Source: Chara braunii
Taxonomy: Eukaryota > Streptophyta > Charophyceae > Charales > Characeae
Assembly (NCBI GenBank): GCA_003427395.1
Contig: BFEA01000017.1
Location: 1,908,358 to 1,941,504 of the forward strand
Reading direction: 5' to 3'
Length of the DNA: 33,147 bases
The notes beneath the pieces were generated by a model that saw only the letters and a program-made list of their open reading frames with translations, did not search any database and was not told the DNA's origin. A program made the position numbers and the translations under genes. Positions 10,479 through 19,929 of this stretch are shown here, in pieces; position 1 is the stretch's first letter, and the number at the start of each line of letters is the position of its first letter.

Positions 10479-10964
10479 GTGGGTAAGAACGAGTTGTGTA
10501 GAACCAAAATGGATTCATGCGCCCACCACCATCGCCCAGGGTAGTCCTAACAATATTGAATAAGAATGCACGTCAATGACTAACGCGTTAACCAGCACAT
10601 GCACTCGACCCACCTTGATCGCAACATTCTCGATGATTCCTACGATGTTTATGGCCTTCTCATCGGTCGAGACATAGTTGTCCTTCTATGGTAGGGGAAG
10701 GATTGAATTTAGTCGTCCAGTCTTTCGAACTATATTCAAGGAAATGGCTACCGCTGATGATCCAGTGTCAATCAGCGCATCGAACGGTATGCCCCAGACT
10801 TCACAATCACATTCCGCACTTTTCCATAGGACCGATCGTTCACGCACAAAGTGATCTTTCTCAGCGTAAGAGATGGCGACAATTCTCGCCGTTTCCGGCG
10901 CATTCAATTTGACTTCTTGGGGAGGATTAGCTTCGCCTTCGTCTTCTTGTTTTTTCTTCAGCAT
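10479..10964 (-). pseudogene. Retropepsin-type aspartic protease of pol
   Basis: The active site reads ALIDTGSSAVAIS, the D-T/S-G signature of retroviral-type proteases. The downstream block LVNALVIDVHSYSILLGLPW resembles the conserved C-terminal part of the fold (LLG-PW). In-frame stops lie at 10686-10688 (TAG) and 10515-10517 (TGA), so the enzyme is truncated. The start is not a real initiation site: the gag frame shifts into this frame near 10970. Confidence 0.8.
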
Positions 10965-11158
10965 ACGCTAAACGCGCTGATAGGTGAAGCGTTTCTGATT
11001 CTTCTGGCATTGCAGAGAAGTCTGTCGTTTGCAGCTTCGGATATAGTCAACAGGTGTCCTACAGGGATTGGCACTCGAATATCCAACTGTTTGAGTGTCT
11101 GTAGGAGGTCGATTTCTCTTGTTTGGAACTGGGGTCCAGGTTCTGATGTACGATCGAC

Positions 11159-12448
11159 TCAGTCGAGTTCTTCGTTGGCGGGTCGGATCGCTCTAATCAG
11201 TCCAGCTAACTGGAGGTACTCGGTTGGGTCGACGATGTCCGCCGCCTCGGAAGAGGATCCTGACGTGGATGCGCCTGGATCGTCCGAGGAGGGTTGATCG
11301 GCGATGAACGGGGAAACTTCTCTCGCGTGTTCTAATACTGCGGCCACCCGACCTTGGTTCAAGGCTACGGGCGCGCTCGCAGGAAGCGGCTGATTACGTT
11401 TCGGTTGGGGGCATTCTTGTGCAAAGTGTCCTGGTTGTTTATAGGTGTAATTTTCGATCCTCCCCGCAAGGTTAGCCATCTGAAGAGGAGCGGCAGGATG
11501 AGCTGGTCCTCCCGCGGGAGGAGCAGTAAGCAAGGGGTACTGAGGGAGAACGGGGCGAGAAGAACTGGGATTAACCTTTATGAGTTTGGTCGGGATTTGT
11601 TCCAATCGATCCGTCTGGGAAGTCTGCATCTGCAATAGGTTATTCATCCACTCGGACTGTTTAGTCATAGCGGTATGGATCATCTGGGCTAGGTGCAGAT
11701 TGGTGATGGCAACTGATGCGGCTTCTTGAGCCATGACCGTGTTCACAGGCACCACTTTCGGAGGTAGAGGCGGTTTCGAGAGGGGTAGGGAGTGATATGG
11801 GGAAGGATCTGGGACAGGGCCGTCTTGGTAATCATGATCGGGATGAGGGTAAAATCGTCCTACTGCTCTGAGCCAGGACCGTCTCTTGGCCACCATGTCT
11901 TGGATCGTATCCGAAATATCTTCTTCTCCCTGACTGATATACTTAAGCGTGTCCAGCAGATCCAGTTCGAGGGCCTTGGCGATGATAACTGACAACTAGT
12001 TTGTCTTGGGAGGGACCTTTTTCTGCAGTTTCGTCTTTAACACGGGATTGTGGAGATGATCGATAAACAAATCCCGAGCCACGTTCTCTTCCCGTCCCGA
12101 TCTGTCCAAGGCGGTCTGAAAACAATTCACGAAGTCGGGTAGCAATTCCCCTGGTTCCTGCAGACGGGTTTTTAGTATGAACCAGGCAGCGTCTTCACTG
12201 ACCGCGTCAAATCGCGCTAGGAATGCTCTCTTGAAAGTATCCCAATCTACCCATTTGTGCCTTCTAAACCAATCATGCGCAGTATTTCGGAGTAGCAGGG
12301 TAATGACGTGGGGGAGATCCTCAGCGCCATAGCCCTGTGCTTGCACGACTTCAAGTCATGCCTCTGAATGAGTATATTTCGGATAGAAGGGAACGGTAGC
12401 GGGGATGCTTCCCGTCACCCGGGGAGGTGCTCCATTAGCATCAGCCAT
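11159..12448 (-). pseudogene. Gag capsid/nucleocapsid, broken by in-frame stops
   Basis: One frame runs from ATG 12448 (MADANGAPPRVTGSIP). It is interrupted by TGA 12356-12358 and TAG 11996-11998, ends at TGA 11159, and still reads sensibly beyond that (DIRVPIPVGHLLTISEAAND). The block LLLRNTAHDWFRRHKWVDW followed by FKRAFLARFD is the retrotransposon-gag (capsid) signature. A nucleocapsid knuckle is visible as YTYKQPGHFAQECP. The His and last Cys remain, but the two leading Cys positions read Asn and Tyr, so zinc binding is probably lost. All three stops can arise from TGG, CAG or CGA by one C-to-T or G-to-A step. Confidence 0.85.
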
Positions 12449-12571
12449 GGGCATTTCTGTTCGGGCCTCGGCAGATCTTTGCCGAGTGACGGGAGGATTG
12501 AGGCCATTGGGTTGTTTAACTGATCTCCCACTCACCAGCTCGTCTCACTAACGTCAGAACCGACACGTGTC

Positions 12572-12584
12572 GGCTCCGATACCA
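12572..12584 (-). other. Primer-binding site for initiator tRNA-Met
   Basis: The minus strand reads TGGTATCGGAGCC directly after the 5' LTR. The plant initiator tRNA-Met 3' end would give TGGTATCAGAGCC, so 12 of 13 bases match. This fixes the low edge of the 5' LTR at 12585 and the element's orientation. Confidence 0.85.
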
Positions 12585-15188
12585 ACCTCACGCCCTGCGC
12601 TATCTTCCGTTCAGAGTGCTAAAGGTGCGGAAAGCAGGCCCCGAAAAACAGCAAGATGGGGTGTGTCAAGGATTTTTGGAAAATTGAGTGTGGGGACTCA
12701 GACGAAACTGAAATCCCCCATGTTAGTTTGATGAAGTGAGCAATCTGGCGGGTTTCGCCGCGCGCGGAATTCACGACACGGGGGAAGTTTTGAATTCAAT
12801 CTAAAAAGCACTGTCAGACTTCCCACCTGGCCACGGCTCGTCGTTTGGAGTGGAAGGGAGCAGGCACGTGTTTAGTATCTCGTTTTGGCACTATCTCCCG
12901 ATGTCGCGCGCTACACAATTTTGAATCCGACGTGGACGATCTCAATCACGTGGCCGTTTTCTTGCGCTCGTCCTCGTTCCGCGTTCGGTAATAGAACCTC
13001 TTCGATTGGTAGTGATCGAGACGTTGGCAATCACTACACAAGGTGTTAGGCCAATGGGGTGCGACTGCCGACCACGGGATGACGATCAACTCGTTAAAGG
13101 GTAGTAGCAACGAGTATGGCAGAAAATGCGTATCCACAATGACAAACCCACCGCCTATGAACCCAGAGCACCGATTTTCAGGAAGGAAATAATACTGCCT
13201 ACCGATCTTTGTGACGGCTTCTCGTATGTCCCACTTACAGATTCACGTCATGTCCTCGTTATACAGGAAGGGGCGAAGAGGGGCTATGGGAGGCTGGCGC
13301 TTAGTCGGATTGAGCCCGTTAGTCCACATGGCAAACAATCAGGAATATCTTAATCATTCATCGTGTGCATTTAATCCTAGCAATCCAATCGGAAAGGCCA
13401 GACACGAGGAACAAAGGGTTCGGAGAAAGAGAAAAGAAAACTCACGTGAGGCGAGACACAACCACAATTTTTGTACTTGGATCATGCGTCGCATACTCGC
13501 AACTTTCCTTCGATAATCACAAATCGAAGCATTCTTGCATTTCCAAATCCCAACAACATTGCTCCTACTATCGACTCGCCCTAATCAAGATAGGTTTCGT
13601 ACTTGTTCACTCTCATCTTCCGCGCATGCATTAACGGTGGAAGGTGCGGAAAATGACAATCATGCAATTTCCCAATGAGGTTGACGTCAAGGGAAGAATC
13701 CTTGGTGATCGATACACGCGTATCCACCGTTCACAAGACAAAATCCAATAGCTCGGGGGACTGCCCAGGAAACTAATGGAAGAGTTCTGAAAGAAATCAT
13801 TTGAATACAATCATCACACTCATTCCATCACTCTCCAATCTCTGGCTTATTACATAGAACCATTCACAATCGAAGGAGGAGAGAGAGAAGGAGGAATAAA
13901 GATCGGAAGAAAAATTACACAGAGATCGGGGAATGGAAGAAAGTTCGGCTTTACCGCCGCAAAGTCACACCAAAGAATAGAGTCGCAACCAAGAGGGCGT
14001 ACTCGCCATTAAATTCCAACACGGCCCCAGCCAGTCGTACACTCAACTCAGATTACTTGTCCGCATTCTGACGCCGACGATCCCGGCCGTCACGCATCAT
14101 CCTCCACCACTGCGATCGTCACCCCGCCAACTTAGTCTCGATGTGGCTTGCCCGAATCCCACAGTCCCTCGTGGCGATCTAGCGCACCGCCAGCCAGTCT
14201 AAAGTCGGCTCGTCAGGACTTTTCGACTCGCACCGTACACATTACCTAGCGACTACTTCCCAGAAGCCGGCCGATGAGTTAAGAGAGAGAGTTTTGCGGG
14301 GGTTCCAGCAGAATTTATAGTTGCGAGAGGGGAGAGAGATGCGGAGGAGGGTGAAGGGTGAGGCAAAGGAGGGCATAGGAGAGTTTGAAAATGGCCACCC
14401 ATCGAAAGCCATGTTGATCCTCCTAACTCGACCTCAGCCAATCAGAATCGTCGTGCAGTAAGAACTTACACGACGCTTCTACTTGGTTAGATGAGAAGAG
14501 AGGATCAACTAGGTTTTCGAGCGCGGATCCGAGAGCGGGAAGAGGAGGAGCGTGAAGGATAGCATGAAATGGGTCCAAGATTCAGATGATCAAGAAGGAG
14601 AAAGAAAAAAAAAGGCGCGCGCTGAGAAAGGGGAGGGAAAAGCAGTTACAGGGGACGGGGGCGAGAAAGCGCGTGCGCGCGAAGAGGAACGCAAGGGAGG
14701 AAGGAGGAGGGAGCTTGCTTGCATGGCGCCGGTCAGCACGAGGGAAATGGGCACCAAAACAGTTGCAGTTTTTCCCAAATTATCCTATGCTAATTCAAAA
14801 TTGAAAGTACCATATCCGCGCACAAAACAGGCGTTCTGTCGATCCATATTCGTACAAGAATTTGCCAGAGTCTTCAAGGTCGAGGCCGAGAACATTTGCG
14901 CGTGGAAGGTCGCTCGGTATTCCGATAATTCCGGGATTTCTAAATGCAGAGCCAAATTCCAAGGGCGCTCGCTAAGGCACGCGAAATTCCCATGCATTTT
15001 CAAAAAAAGGAAAAGGAGCGGACAGATTCCCGCAAGGTACCTTTAATCGAGCATAGACAGAGAGGGGAGGGGAGAGGAGAGAGGGGAGGGGGAAGGGGGG
15101 GTGTCAGATTGTACACATCTGGCTGCAGGGAAAACAAAAAGGGAAGGGGTCCGGAAGATGGCGCAGATCTGGAAAATAGTACGTCACA
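12585..15188 (-). repeat. 5' LTR of the Ty3/gypsy element
   Basis: It is collinear with 1648-4244. On the minus strand it starts TGTGACGTAC and ends next to the PBS. A short extra block near 12887-12905 (CACTATCTCCCGATG) is absent from the other LTR, and small indels occur around 14760-14850. Confidence 0.9.
14313..14319 (-). promoter_or_regulatory. Putative TATA box of the 5' LTR
   Basis: The minus strand reads TATAAAT in the same LTR position as 3361-3367 and is followed by a CT-rich stretch. It would drive the genomic transcript if still active. Confidence 0.5.
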
Positions 15189-15845
15189 CAGCTCCGCCAT
15201 CACTTGTGCTTCTTCAATAGCGCCCAACCGCTGAAAAGGGAGATTTGCATGGAGCTGAACAACTCCTCACCCTCCTCCAGAAGTTCCGCTGGTAGATTGT
15301 GTCGATGTTGAATCAGCAGGGCATAGATTATGTCCATTTGTCGCTTATACATCCGCACCATCTCCAGCGCAGCTCCCTCCTCTTCAAGCAAGGCGACAGC
15401 CCCAGCGTCCTGCATGGTCGCCGCCTCCATCGCCATCATTGTTGCCGTTGTAGTCATGGTTGTGGCTGTTGTTGTCATTAATCTTGGTATTGTTGTATCT
15501 TATTATGTTGTTGAAGCCGCCCCTCGAACGACCGCGCTGCCTCTTTAATCTAAGCTTGATTCTTTCACGCCGACGTGCCGTCTTCTGAAGCTGCCACGTG
15601 GAAAACCCCACCTACGCCCGGGCCGAAGCGCCGGACGGGCAGCAGGACAACCAAGCGCAGTGATGGCGCTCACCATCACTGCCCTAGTCCGCGGAGTGCG
15701 GCTGGGCCTCGCCGACCGGTCCGCAGCGCAAGTTAGCGCTAGCAGCTGGGTCATGACATTTGTAATTGCATTTGAAACTGCGTTTTAGCAGTTTGAAACT
15801 CGGGCTGGCTTTTTCTAGCAGTTCAGTCAGGCACATGGCCGTTTN
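15189..15845. other. Right flank of the LTR element; possible ORF fragment
   Basis: A minus-strand ORF (15200-15478) ends 12 bases from the LTR edge. It holds a helical, coding-looking stretch (LLEEEGAALEMVRMYKRQ) after Thr/Met-rich repeat translation (MTTTATTMTTTATM). It may be a piece of a gene or transposon cut by the LTR insertion, but I cannot name it. The plus strand around 15432-15510 is rich in GTTGTN repeats. Confidence 0.35.
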
Positions 15846-15869
15846 TTTTTTTTTTTTTTTTTTTTTTTT
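15846..15869 (-). repeat. Poly-T run (retroposon tail, minus strand)
   Basis: 24 T after an N at 15845, with further T-rich sequence to 15960. On the minus strand this would be the poly-A tail of the retroposon that carries the 36-bp minisatellite at 15997-16159. Confidence 0.5.
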
Positions 15870-15996
15870 GGTCGTGCGCCGTGCTGTGGCCGTTTCTTTC
15901 TTTGTTTGTTTTTTTTGTTTTCTTTTGTTTTTTTCTTTAAATTTGTCTTCTTTTTTTTTTCGGTCGCGCGCCGCACCGCGCACAGGCCCATGGTTG

Positions 15997-16159
15997 GGCC
16001 ACGGCCGAGATGTCTTGGCCACACCCCAGACTGGCCACGGCCGAGATGTCTCGGCCACACCCCAGATTGGCCACGGCCCAGATGTCTCGGCCACACCCCA
16101 GATTGGTCACGGCTTAGATGTCCCGGCCACACCCCAGATTGGCCACGGCCCAGATGTCG
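15997..16159. repeat. 36-bp minisatellite, locus 1
   Basis: CCACGG or TCACGG starts at 15999, 16035, 16071, 16107 and 16143, an exact 36-bp period. The unit contains the near-perfect palindrome GGCCGAGATGTCTCGGCC. The same unit occurs at 18746-18880. There are no spacers, so it is not a CRISPR array. Confidence 0.85.
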
Positions 16160-16406
16160 CATGGCGGGGCGTGGAGGGGCCGCCCTACACAATTCAGAGG
16201 GATCATGGAGGCCAAACAGGAAAAAGGAAAGAAAAAGAGAAAAAAGAAAAGAAAAGAAAAGAGGAACTATGAATCCACTTAGGTGGAAGTTACACCAGTG
16301 CTTTAAGGAATGTATCTGGCCAGTATGTGAGGACCGTGAGACATGTCTTGTAGCGCCCTGCCAGCCAGGCAGGGCGGATTCCACGCGAGGCAGCTAAATG
16401 CCTCTC

Positions 16407-16462
16407 TTTTTTTTTTTTTTTTTTTGGGAAAACGGGCCCAGTGCCCAAGGCTCAAATTATAA
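16407..16462 (-). repeat. Shared retroposon 3' end, copy 1
   Basis: Poly-T (16407-16425) is followed by CCCAGTGCCCAAGGCTCAAA, which recurs at 23442-23461 after another T-rich run. On the minus strand this is a common 3' end plus poly-A tail, implying two insertions of one family. Confidence 0.6.
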
Positions 16463-16967
16463 GGTCCAATACATAGTTCAGTTCCAGACAAGTACTGTAG
16501 CATCCTGTATAGGACCGCAATCACAGCATAAGGGATGCTTTTGTTTTCTTTTTTTTTTTAATCTGCTGTTCGTGGATAGACGAGGGCCCTGACTGAACTG
16601 CATACGGCCAAGTTTCAACTGCAATTGAAACTCGGCCCCTGACTAAAGTGCGAAATTGGTGTTTCGAATGCAATTACAAACTATTTTCGTGATTGCGCCA
16701 AAGTTAACCCCCTAAAAAAAAGAGCGGCAGACTGAATCCTGTCAGAGTGTCATTTGGAGAGTTGGGGAGTGAGTTTTCTAGAGATATCTGCACGGACTTG
16801 GGGCCTCTCTCCCCTACACTCCGATTGTGCAAAATGAGACTGAATCCTTTGTCAGAACATGGAAAGATACAGTACCATTGTTCTTGTCTTTTGTGCATGT
16901 GGACAGTGACTGTAGTGGAGCAAGGCCTAAGTCCGGGTAACGTGGGCTCTGAGGGCGCAAGGGCATG

Positions 16968-17125
16968 TATGTTCCCTCTCGTGTCTTTTGCCCGCCCAGT
17001 GGCCGATCTCAAGGGCATGTTATGTCCCCTCTCTTGTCTTTTGCCCGCCCAGTGGCGGATCTCAAGGGCATGCTTGCTATGTCCCCTCTCGTGTCGTTTG
17101 CCCGCCCAGTGGCCGCCATCTCACG
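16968..17125. repeat. Three tandem copies of a 53-57-bp unit
   Basis: TATGTYCCCTCTC starts at 16968, 17021 and 17078, each followed by TTTGCCCGCCCAGTGGC. The long plus-strand ORF over this region is a product of the repeats. Confidence 0.8.
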
Positions 17126-17152
17126 TCTTTGTTGTTTTTTCTTGGCGCAGCA

Positions 17153-17222
17153 CATGTAAGAGTTCTCATTTGTTTCTCATTTTTTCCCCATGTAAGAGTT
17201 CTCATTTGTTTCTCATTTTTCC
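17153..17222. repeat. Two tandem copies of a 36-bp AT-rich unit
   Basis: CATGTAAGAGTTCTCATTTG starts at 17153 and again at 17189. Confidence 0.8.
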
Positions 17223-17274
17223 CTTCTTCTTCTACGTGGAAACAACCAGCGGCGATTCCTCTCCTGCTCCGAGA

Positions 17275-17463
17275 GCATTTGTTTTTTGGCCGGGCGAGGT
17301 TGCGGTGCGTAAACGGCCGCGGTATTTGTTTTTTGGCCGTACAAATCCTTTTCCTTGGGCACAGCAGTTTCCTCACCCATTGCCGTACAAATCCTTGTCC
17401 CAACCAGCAAAAGTTGCGGTGCGTAAACGGCCGCGGCATTTGTTTTTTGGCCGGGCGAGGCAC
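17275..17463. repeat. Interspersed short repeats
   Basis: GCGGTGCGTAAACGGCCGCG occurs twice (about 17301 and 17413), ATTTGTTTTTTGGCCG three times and GCCGTACAAATCCTT twice. The arrangement suggests a decayed local duplication. Confidence 0.65.
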
Positions 17464-17675
17464 TGGTGGTTAAATGTACAGTCCAAAATTTATAGTGCGA
17501 AATGAAATGAAGAATAAGGGCAAGTTGACCCCGCCTGGTACAGGTATGGGACACTGGAGTCTTTTTCCAACACGTGAAGCCCCCCCCCCCCTTCAACAAT
17601 ATATCGGACACATTCTCATATTAACCGAAGAGGGGAAAAAATAAAAATTGGGGCATGTGGGCCCTCACCAAGTTT

Positions 17676-18169
17676 GGGCACGCTCACACTATGGTCGCAA
17701 ATCCGTATAATATAATTTGCGAAAATGGGTTCGGCCGAATTGCGGTATTTGGGACGTTTCAGGTCACACCGCGTTCCCATTTCGCTAAAGACAGACACGG
17801 TCGCTACCGTGTCGTCGGGGTGGTGCTGTTTGGGGTTTCGAGTCACACAGAAGTAACCCCAAACATAGAACGTACATGTTCTTTTTTCTACTTTATTTAA
17901 TTCTGCCTTTTTCCCTCTTTCAATTGATACACGGTGTAAATCTTCCCTTTTTTCAACTTTGCGTTCGTTTACGAAAACTAATTCAAAAAAGAATAAGGAT
18001 TTTGTAACCTCTGGAGGTTACCGCAAATTCCTCAAACCAGCGGCCCGGCAGGCCGCTGACAAATGGGTCCGCGAATGGGGTGTTTGGGGTCGGAACCATT
18101 GTGTGTGACCAGCCGTGTGCACATGTTTTGGGGAGTTTTACGGTTTTGGTACCCAGTGTGAGCGTGCCC
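17676..18169. mobile_element. MITE-like element with 15-bp perfect terminal inverted repeats
   Basis: GGGCACGCTCACACT at 17676-17690 is exactly inverted at 18155-18169. Inside, the similarity goes on with mismatches (GGTCGCAAATCCGTA against GGTACCAAAACCGTA). TTT flanks both ends, a possible 3-bp target duplication. The 494-bp body has no convincing ORF, so it would be non-autonomous. Superfamily uncertain. Confidence 0.6.
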
Positions 18170-18745
18170 TTTGATTGAAAGAAGACTTATATTACGCGGC
18201 CACCTGTGGCACGGCCCCGCCTGTTTATTTATTTTTAAGATTCTTTTTTGTGGCAATGGCTCGTGGGTGGCAGGTCCGCGGCTACCCTAGTTTAGAACGG
18301 TGGTAAAAACAATGGCGGCGTCTCAGACATTGGCCCTGTTCACAAAAGCACATTTGTCATTTTCTGGATCATCTTTTATTTTCTCTCTAATTCTTTGTCT
18401 TTGCTTTAAATTTCCTTCAATTTTTGTTGTTTTAATTTTATTTTCTTCCTCAATTATTTTTGCGTTCATCATGATTACGCAGGGTAGTAATGGCATTGCC
18501 CCTTTCCACTTCCGTGGGCCTGTTCCTGGCCGCTCGGCTTTCAAGATCGCGCGGCTGAAAACACCCGGAGTGCTTCTCTCTTAGAGCCCCAGGCCTGTTT
18601 CCCTTTTAATCGTGAAGGTTCAGACATGAGTTCCATTCCCGATGGAATTGAAGCCGCAGAAGAAATTGTAGTAGTTTTCCTTCGATCATTGCGCGATGTC
18701 TTCTCCACACGGGGCCTTTTTTGTTTTTTTGTTTTTTTCCCATGA
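18170..18745. other. No gene seen
   Basis: T-rich and mixed sequence between the MITE and the second minisatellite. The short ORF at 18300-18584 has hydrophobic low-complexity content and no support. Confidence 0.4.
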
Positions 18746-18943
18746 GTGGCCTAGACATCTCGGCCATGGCCCAGCCATGGTTGTGGCCTAGACGTCTCAG
18801 CCGTTGCCCAGCAACGGACGTGGCCTAGACATCTCATCCATAGCCCAGCCACTGGCGTGGTCTAGACATATCGGCCATTGTATTTTATTTTCTGGTACTC
18901 CTCGGGAATGAACAACAACCAAAAAAAAAAAAAAAAAAAAAAA
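18746..18943 (+). repeat. 36-bp minisatellite, locus 2, inside a poly-A retroposon
   Basis: TGGCCTAGAC or TGGTCTAGAC starts at 18747, 18784, 18820 and 18857 (period 36-37). The unit matches the reverse complement of the 15997-16159 unit. A poly-A run of 23 (18921-18943) follows. At locus 1 the poly-T lies on the matching side, so both are poly-A-tailed copies in opposite orientation. Confidence 0.7.
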
Positions 18944-19024
18944 TCGTGAAAGCAGCCGGATACAGAATCTGGGGAACGTATGAGAAAGCGCCCTCCGTGA
19001 GGGAGCCGGTATGGCTCCACCTTT

Positions 19025-19369
19025 GAACACCGTGTCCTGGCTGTAGTGGTTATGATACTTGGCTCTTGAGGCCAAGCTCGCCAGCTCGAGTCTGTGCTTG
19101 CACAGAGGAGGGCTGAGGCCCAAACGTACTGATCCAATGACATTGGAAAGCTCCAGTGAACTGGCGGGCAGTTAGTCACCCATAAGTGAGCAGGCTATAC
19201 TGATGAGGGTTATGTGCTACTTGCAGCCAAGTGTGCGGCAATTGCCTCGAGATTGTGCTTGCATGGAGGAGGGCTGAGGCCCCGAGGTCCTGATCCAATG
19301 ACATAGCCCCGCAGTCATCACAGCAGTAGCAAAAAATAAGAAGAACGAAAAAAAAAAAAAAAAAAAAAA
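19025..19369 (+). mobile_element. Dimeric tRNA-Gln-related SINE with poly-A tail
   Basis: The head has an A box-like TGGCTGTAGTGG (19038) and a B box-like AGCTCGAGTC (19083), about 55 bases across as in tRNA. Between them TTGGC-TCTTGAG-GCCAA forms an anticodon stem-loop reading TTG (Gln). The body block GGAGGGCTGAGGCC...CTGATCCAATGACAT occurs at about 19106-19134 and again at about 19267-19304. The second is also preceded by a decayed head (GGTTATG...CTCGAG), so the unit is a head-to-tail dimer. It ends with 22 A (19348-19369). Confidence 0.65.
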
Positions 19370-19929
19370 GCAAGATACGGCCGACAGGCTTTTTCATCTG
19401 TTACAAACTGGCCCTCATACGCCTGCCAGGTAATGTTTTTTTTGCCTTTTCGAACTCAGCCCCTGGAGCCAGGACCCACTAGATTCGATTCACGCTTCGC
19501 CAGTTTGGTTTTCAACCACGTGCGGCCAGAGGTGACATCCGGCGATCGTTGATCCTTCCCCGTATAGAGGCGGATGTTCTTAAGGACCGATTTCGTGGAG
19601 GTATCTGCACGCCGGCCTATAGAAGAGTTTCTATATTCTTTTGTTGCCCATATAGCTAGCCACTTTGCGTTGGCGCGAGCTGCAATACTCTGTTTTTTTT
19701 TTTGGGGGGGGGGCGTTTTTGCAGGTTTGTGCAATAATTCTTTTATGTGCGAAAATAGGGAATATTGGACTTACCGTGGTAAATACTGAATCTTGTCATC
19801 CTAACGCGCCGTCAGACGGCGTCAGTGTGGTAACCGTGTACTTGCAACTGTGGGTGTATGTGTCCACAATAACGTCTTGGTGAATTGGCCGCTGTTGGAT
19901 TGTAGTCTCGTTTATGGGACTCATGCGTC
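19370..19929. other. No gene seen; short homopolymers
   Basis: Contains a T-then-G homopolymer stretch near 19692-19713. No coding support on either strand. Confidence 0.35.

Larger units (their letters stand above)
1637..15188 (-). mobile_element. Degenerate Ty3/gypsy LTR retrotransposon, about 13.5 kb
   Basis: Two LTRs flank an 8.3-kb internal region on the minus strand with PBS, gag, protease, RT, RNase H, integrase and extra ORFs. Integrase after RNase H gives the Ty3/gypsy order. The 8-mer TCACACAG occurs at both outer edges (1628-1635 and 15184-15191), which could hold a 5-bp target-site duplication (CACAG). Multiple in-frame stops, at least four frameshifts and substitutions at key residues show the copy is not autonomous. 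The integrase C-terminus shows a basic domain but no chromodomain that I can see. Confidence 0.9.

Noticed and set aside
15997-16159. CRISPR-like array
   Set aside because: Units follow directly without unique spacers, and the context is eukaryotic retroposon DNA.
16747-17505. 252-codon plus-strand ORF
   Set aside because: It spans three tandem repeat arrays and has no domain; a second frame is open for the same reason.
19038-19092. Functional tRNA-Gln gene
   Set aside because: The B box departs from GGTTCGANTCC, no acceptor stem or 3' end pairs with the start, and the sequence runs on into a SINE body with poly-A.
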